A stretch of DNA of 62,453 bases from Phascolarctobacterium sp. (lineage in GTDB: Bacteria; Bacillota; Negativicutes; Acidaminococcales; Acidaminococcaceae), in NCBI GenBank assembly GCA_017457085.1, contig JAFTID010000007.1, positions 1 to 62,453 on the forward strand, given 5' to 3'. The stretch's first letter is position 1. Each line of letters opens with the position of its first letter. The notes under the pieces are model-generated. The model saw only the letters and a list, made by a program, of their open reading frames with translations. It searched no databases and was not told the DNA's origin. Positions 59,703 through 62,453 of the stretch are shown here, piece by piece. A program made the translations under genes and the position numbers.

Positions 59703-61259
59703 TTAAATAATCTTTGTTGTCCAGTCCTCAATATTCCACACCTTATCAATCCAACCTTCGTAGAATTCAGGTTCGTGGGATACCAGCAGTACGCTGCCTT
59801 TGAAGGCTTTAATTGCACGTTGTAGTTCTTCTTTAGCGTCCACGTCCAAGTGGTTGGTAGGTTCGTCCAGTACCAGCCAGTTGATGTCTTTTAACATCAG
59901 CTTGCACAGACGCACTTTAGCAGCTTCACCGCCACTAAGTACGAAGACTTTACTGGTGATATGTTCATTGGTCAAGCCGCAGCCTGCGAGAGCAGCACGC
60001 ACTTCATAGTTGGTAAGACCAGGATATTCGTCCCAAACATCTTCCAAAGCAGTCTTGTCGTTCTTTTCACGCTCTTCTTGTTCAAAGTAACCAGGTTCAA
60101 GGAATTCGCCCAGTTCAACTTTACCGCTAACAGGAGGAATAAGACCAAGGATGGTTTTCAGCAGAGTGGTTTTACCCAAACCGTTTACGCCACGGATGGC
60201 AATTTTTTGACCACGTTCCAAATTAAAGGTAACGGGACGGGTAAGGGGAGAATCGTAACCTAATACTAAGTCCTTAGCTTCAACGATGAAGCGGCTAGGG
60301 GTACGAGCTTCGCGGAATTTAAAGGTGGGTTTAATTTTTTCGCGAGGTTTTTCAATCATTTCCATTTTGTCCAGCTTACGTTGACGGCTCTTTGCCATAT
60401 TGGTAGTTGCAACGCGAGCTTTATTGCGGGCAATGAAGTCTTCCAATTTAGCAACCTCTTGTTGTTGGCGTTCGTAAGCAGCTTCTTGTTGAGATTTGTA
60501 GATTGCATACATTTCTTGGAATCTGTTATAGTCGCCAGTGTAACGGGTAAGATTGCTGTTTTCCAAATGGTAGATTACGTTTACTACACTATTAAGGAAG
60601 GTAATATCGTGAGAAATCAAGATGAATGCGTGCTCATAGTTTTGCAGGAACTTGGTGAGCCATTCGATATGTTCAACGTCAAGATAGTTGGTAGGTTCGT
60701 CTAACAGCAGAATGTTAGCGTTTTGCAGTAACAATTTGGTCAGCAAAACTTTGCTGCGTTGACCGCCGGAAAGGTCAGAAACGTCCTTGTCGAGACCAAC
60801 GCTGCCCAAGCCCAAACCATTTGCAACTTCTTCAATTTTAGCATCAAGGGAGTAGAAACCGCTGTGTTCCAGTTCAGATTGGATTTCGCCAACGGTGTTC
60901 ATCATTTTATCCAGTTCTTCGGGAGTAGCATCGCCCATTTTGTCGTACAGGTCCAACATTTGTTGTTCCATTTCGTACATACCTTGGAAAGCGGTGCGCA
61001 ATACTTCGCGAATGGTCATGCCTTTTTCCAAAGTGCTTTGTTGGTCAAGATAACCAACGCTAACTTTGCCAGGCCATTCTACTTTGCCTTCGTCCGGTTG
61101 CAAGTGACCGGTAACGATGTTTAAGAAGGTGGATTTACCTTCGCCGTTAGCACCAACAAGTCCAACGTGTTCACCACGCAATAATTTAAAAGAAACATCT
61201 TCCAGAATTTGGCGACCGCCAAAGGAGTGGGAAACATTAGTAACGTTTAAGTAGCTCAT
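59703..61259 (-). CDS. ABC-F family ATPase (YbiT/YkpA type)
   Basis: 518 residues, two ABC domains: Walker A GANGEGKSTFLN and GVNGLGKTTLLK; signatures DLSGGQRSKVLL and VLSGGEAAKVRL; Walker B ILLLDEPTNYLD and WLVLDEPTNHLD. The linker (EDFIARNKARVATTNMAKSR) is the P-site tRNA-interacting arm of translation factors. No C-terminal coiled coil, in contrast to the ABC-F at 17804. Start ATG 61259 with AGAGGT upstream on the minus strand. A ribosome-associated rather than export role. Confidence 0.93.
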   Translation of the reverse strand: MSYLNVTNVSHSFGGRQILEDVSFKLLRGEHVGLVGANGEGKSTFLNIVTGHLQPDEGKVEWPGKVSVGYLDQQSTLEKGMTIREVLRTAFQGMYEMEQQMLDLYDKMGDATPEELDKMMNTVGEIQSELEHSGFYSLDAKIEEVANGLGLGSVGLDKDVSDLSGGQRSKVLLTKLLLQNANILLLDEPTNYLDVEHIEWLTKFLQNYEHAFILISHDITFLNSVVNVIYHLENSNLTRYTGDYNRFQEMYAIYKSQQEAAYERQQQEVAKLEDFIARNKARVATTNMAKSRQRKLDKMEMIEKPREKIKPTFKFREARTPSRFIVEAKDLVLGYDSPLTRPVTFNLERGQKIAIRGVNGLGKTTLLKTILGLIPPVSGKVELGEFLEPGYFEQEEREKNDKTALEDVWDEYPGLTNYEVRAALAGCGLTNEHITSKVFVLSGGEAAKVRLCKLMLKDINWLVLDEPTNHLDVDAKEELQRAIKAFKGSVLLVSHEPEFYEGWIDKVWNIEDWTTKII

Positions 61260-61610
61260 TTTATACCTCTTACAAAATATTTTTGCTTAGTTCTAACCAT
61301 AGATATAAGCATTTTATTATGTATAGAGTCTTTTGTAAAGTATTACAAGGGAATTATAACAAACAAATTTATTGCTTACGTTCAACGGCAAAATTTACGC
61401 AACATTTTAGAAGAAAATACCGTCGGTCGTTATTCGTATCCATGGAATTTGCAAGCTTTTACAGATTACAGCTCAGAACTCTCTACCGATATTTTCTACA
61501 TTATAAGTTGACTAATTTTGCAATGTTTCACTTAAAGCAAATAAATTTGTTATTATTAGTTACGTTGTGATAAAATGGTTATATAAAATTTTAAATAGAA
61601 GGTGATTTAC
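61260..61610. other. Divergent intergenic region, no gene seen
   Basis: AT-rich gap between divergent genes. A promoter for the + gene can be placed at 61547-61576 (TTGTTA, 18-bp spacer, TAAAAT). No ORF with a ribosome binding site, RNA gene or repeat was recognised. Confidence 0.5.
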
Positions 61611-62078
61611 ATGATTACTGGTAATAAAAGCGATATCGCAAAAGTGCTTCCGTATGTAAGTGAAGGCTTGCAAAAAGCATTGGCATACATTGCTGCAACT
61701 GATTTTGCCCACATTGCAAACGGTGAATACGAAATTGACGGTCGCAATGTATTTGCTCGCGTAAATACTTACGCAACCGAACCGAAAGCAGAACGTCGTA
61801 GCGAAAAGCATAACGATTATATTGACGTACAATTCATTGCTCGTGGCGAAGAAGAAATTTGGTTCGCACCGTTGGAAGAAAAATACGTAGTGACTGAAGA
61901 TTTGAGTAAAGAAAATGACGTGCTCTTTTACGAAGACCCTGCTGAACCGAACTGCGTAAAATTGACCGCAGGCGATTTTGCAGTTTTCTTCCCTTGGGAA
62001 TTGCATCGTCCCAATTGCCAACGTGACGGCAAATTAAGCGATGTTCAAAAGATTGTTGTGAAGGTAAAAGCACTCTAA
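61611..62078 (+). CDS. YhcH/YjgK/YiaL family protein (DUF386)
   Basis: 155 residues, cupin-like beta-barrel. EKHNDYIDVQFIARGEEEIW, DLSKENDVLFYEDPAEPNCV and GDFAVFFPWELHRPNC are the family marks with metal-binding His/Glu. Relatives are linked to sialic acid and other sugar catabolism, possibly as anomer mutarotases. AGAAGGTG precedes ATG 61611. Single gene followed by the tRNA cluster. Confidence 0.92.
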   Translation: MITGNKSDIAKVLPYVSEGLQKALAYIAATDFAHIANGEYEIDGRNVFARVNTYATEPKAERRSEKHNDYIDVQFIARGEEEIWFAPLEEKYVVTEDLSKENDVLFYEDPAEPNCVKLTAGDFAVFFPWELHRPNCQRDGKLSDVQKIVVKVKAL

Positions 62079-62130
62079 AACATCTCAAAAAATTCATCAA
62101 AAATTTTTTAAAAAAGTTTTAGAAAAAGTG

Positions 62131-62159
62131 TTGACAAAGTTTTAATTTGCCTATATAAT
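62131..62159 (+). promoter_or_regulatory. Consensus promoter of the tRNA cluster
   Basis: TTGACA (62131-62136), 17-bp spacer, TATAAT (62154-62159), a full sigma-A consensus, 41 bp before tRNA-Asn. Confidence 0.92.
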
Positions 62160-62199
62160 AACATTCGTGATGTTGAGCAACGCAAAACATCAGAAACAT

Positions 62200-62275
62200 T
62201 CCCCGATAGTTCAGTCGGTAGAACGGCGGACTGTTAATCCGTATGTCGTAGGTTCGAGTCCTACTCGGGGAGCCA
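62200..62275 (+). tRNA. tRNA-Asn(GTT)
   Basis: 76 nt with encoded CCA. Acceptor TCCCCGA/TCGGGGA, anticodon GTT in CTGTTAA, T-arm GGTTCGAGTCC. Confidence 0.95.
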
Positions 62276-62278
62276 CCT

Positions 62279-62353
62279 GGCCGGTTGGTCAAGCGGTTAA
62301 GACACCGCCCTTTCACGGCGGTATCAGGGGTTCGATTCCCCTACCGGTCACCA
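62279..62353 (+). tRNA. tRNA-Glu(TTC)
   Basis: 75 nt with encoded CCA. Acceptor GGCCGGT/ACCGGTC, anticodon stem CCGCC/GGCGG with loop CTTTCAC (anticodon TTC), T-arm GGGTTCGATTCCC. Confidence 0.95.
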
Positions 62354-62355
62354 AT

Positions 62356-62431
62356 GGTCGCTTAGCTCAGCTGGGAGAGCGTCTGCCTTACAAGCAGAAT
62401 GTCGGCGGTTCGATCCCGTCAGCGACCACCA
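62356..62431 (+). tRNA. tRNA-Val(TAC)
   Basis: 76 nt with encoded CCA. Acceptor GGTCGCT/AGCGACC, anticodon stem TCTGC/GCAGA with loop CTTACAA (anticodon TAC), T-arm GGCGGTTCGATCCC. Last feature before the window ends. Confidence 0.95.
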
Positions 62432-62453
62432 CTGAAACTTAGCACTTCAACTT

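Noticed and set aside
62167-62442. Open frame across the three tRNA genes
   Set aside because: It translates tRNA sequence; the tRNAs fold perfectly and explain the region.

Overview
The window looks like chromosomal DNA of a diderm Firmicute (class Negativicutes, perhaps a Phascolarctobacterium/Acidaminococcus relative). Gene content, AGGAGG-type ribosome binding sites, TTGACA/TATAAT promoters, lipobox solute-binding proteins and a perfect Bacillus-type parS site are Firmicute-like, while the 750-residue autotransporter with a C-terminal outer-membrane beta-barrel implies an outer membrane. The genus is inference only.

Layout. 1-470: a hairpin-rich left edge that may be the right end of an IS200/IS605-like element, then a short terminator-bounded unit. 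472-5465: NTase, polA-mutM-coaE and two tRNA-Leu genes. 5520-9690: accessory island with a candidate type I toxin-antitoxin locus, a solitary MNT nucleotidyltransferase between duplicated hairpins, an XRE regulator, two tandem IRG-like GTPases and a Sel1-repeat protein. 9800-12815: flavoprotein, DUF1638, YbjQ, DUF401 permease. 12958-15080: a two-gene Septu-type (PtuA ATPase/PtuB HNH) defence operon. 15338-30301: housekeeping genes (phosphohexomutase, galU, ABC-F, tadA, tRNA-Ser, metF/reactivation domain/metH, lrgAB, clpB). 30380-34360: resolvase pseudogene, autotransporter, and a RelA/SpoT-type small alarmone synthetase plus small partner between near-identical hairpins. 34621-41832: purEFMNHD plus an IMP dehydrogenase. 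42054-53384: an amino-acid ABC transporter, DUF4127, GNAT, asparaginase and a carbohydrate-type ABC transporter with a TIM-barrel isomerase. 53455-57000: decaying toxin-antitoxin zone (two hip loci, a Fic protein, an orphan sigma factor, parS, a long palindrome). 57106-62431: lipase, UDG, desulfoferrodoxin, ABC-F, YhcH, then tRNA-Asn/Glu/Val.

The most striking signal is not a gene. Eight full and one partial copy of a ~121-bp intergenic element abut gene starts or stops. Each copy is closed by 7-11 bp inverted arms whose sequence differs from copy to copy yet is always self-complementary; in several copies one arm lies in or against the 3' end of a coding sequence. This is either covariation in a structured RNA or an unusual insertion process that makes inverted copies of the target. 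A second theme is that accessory genes are repeatedly bracketed by duplicated hairpins or reduced by internal deletions that leave both gene ends behind.
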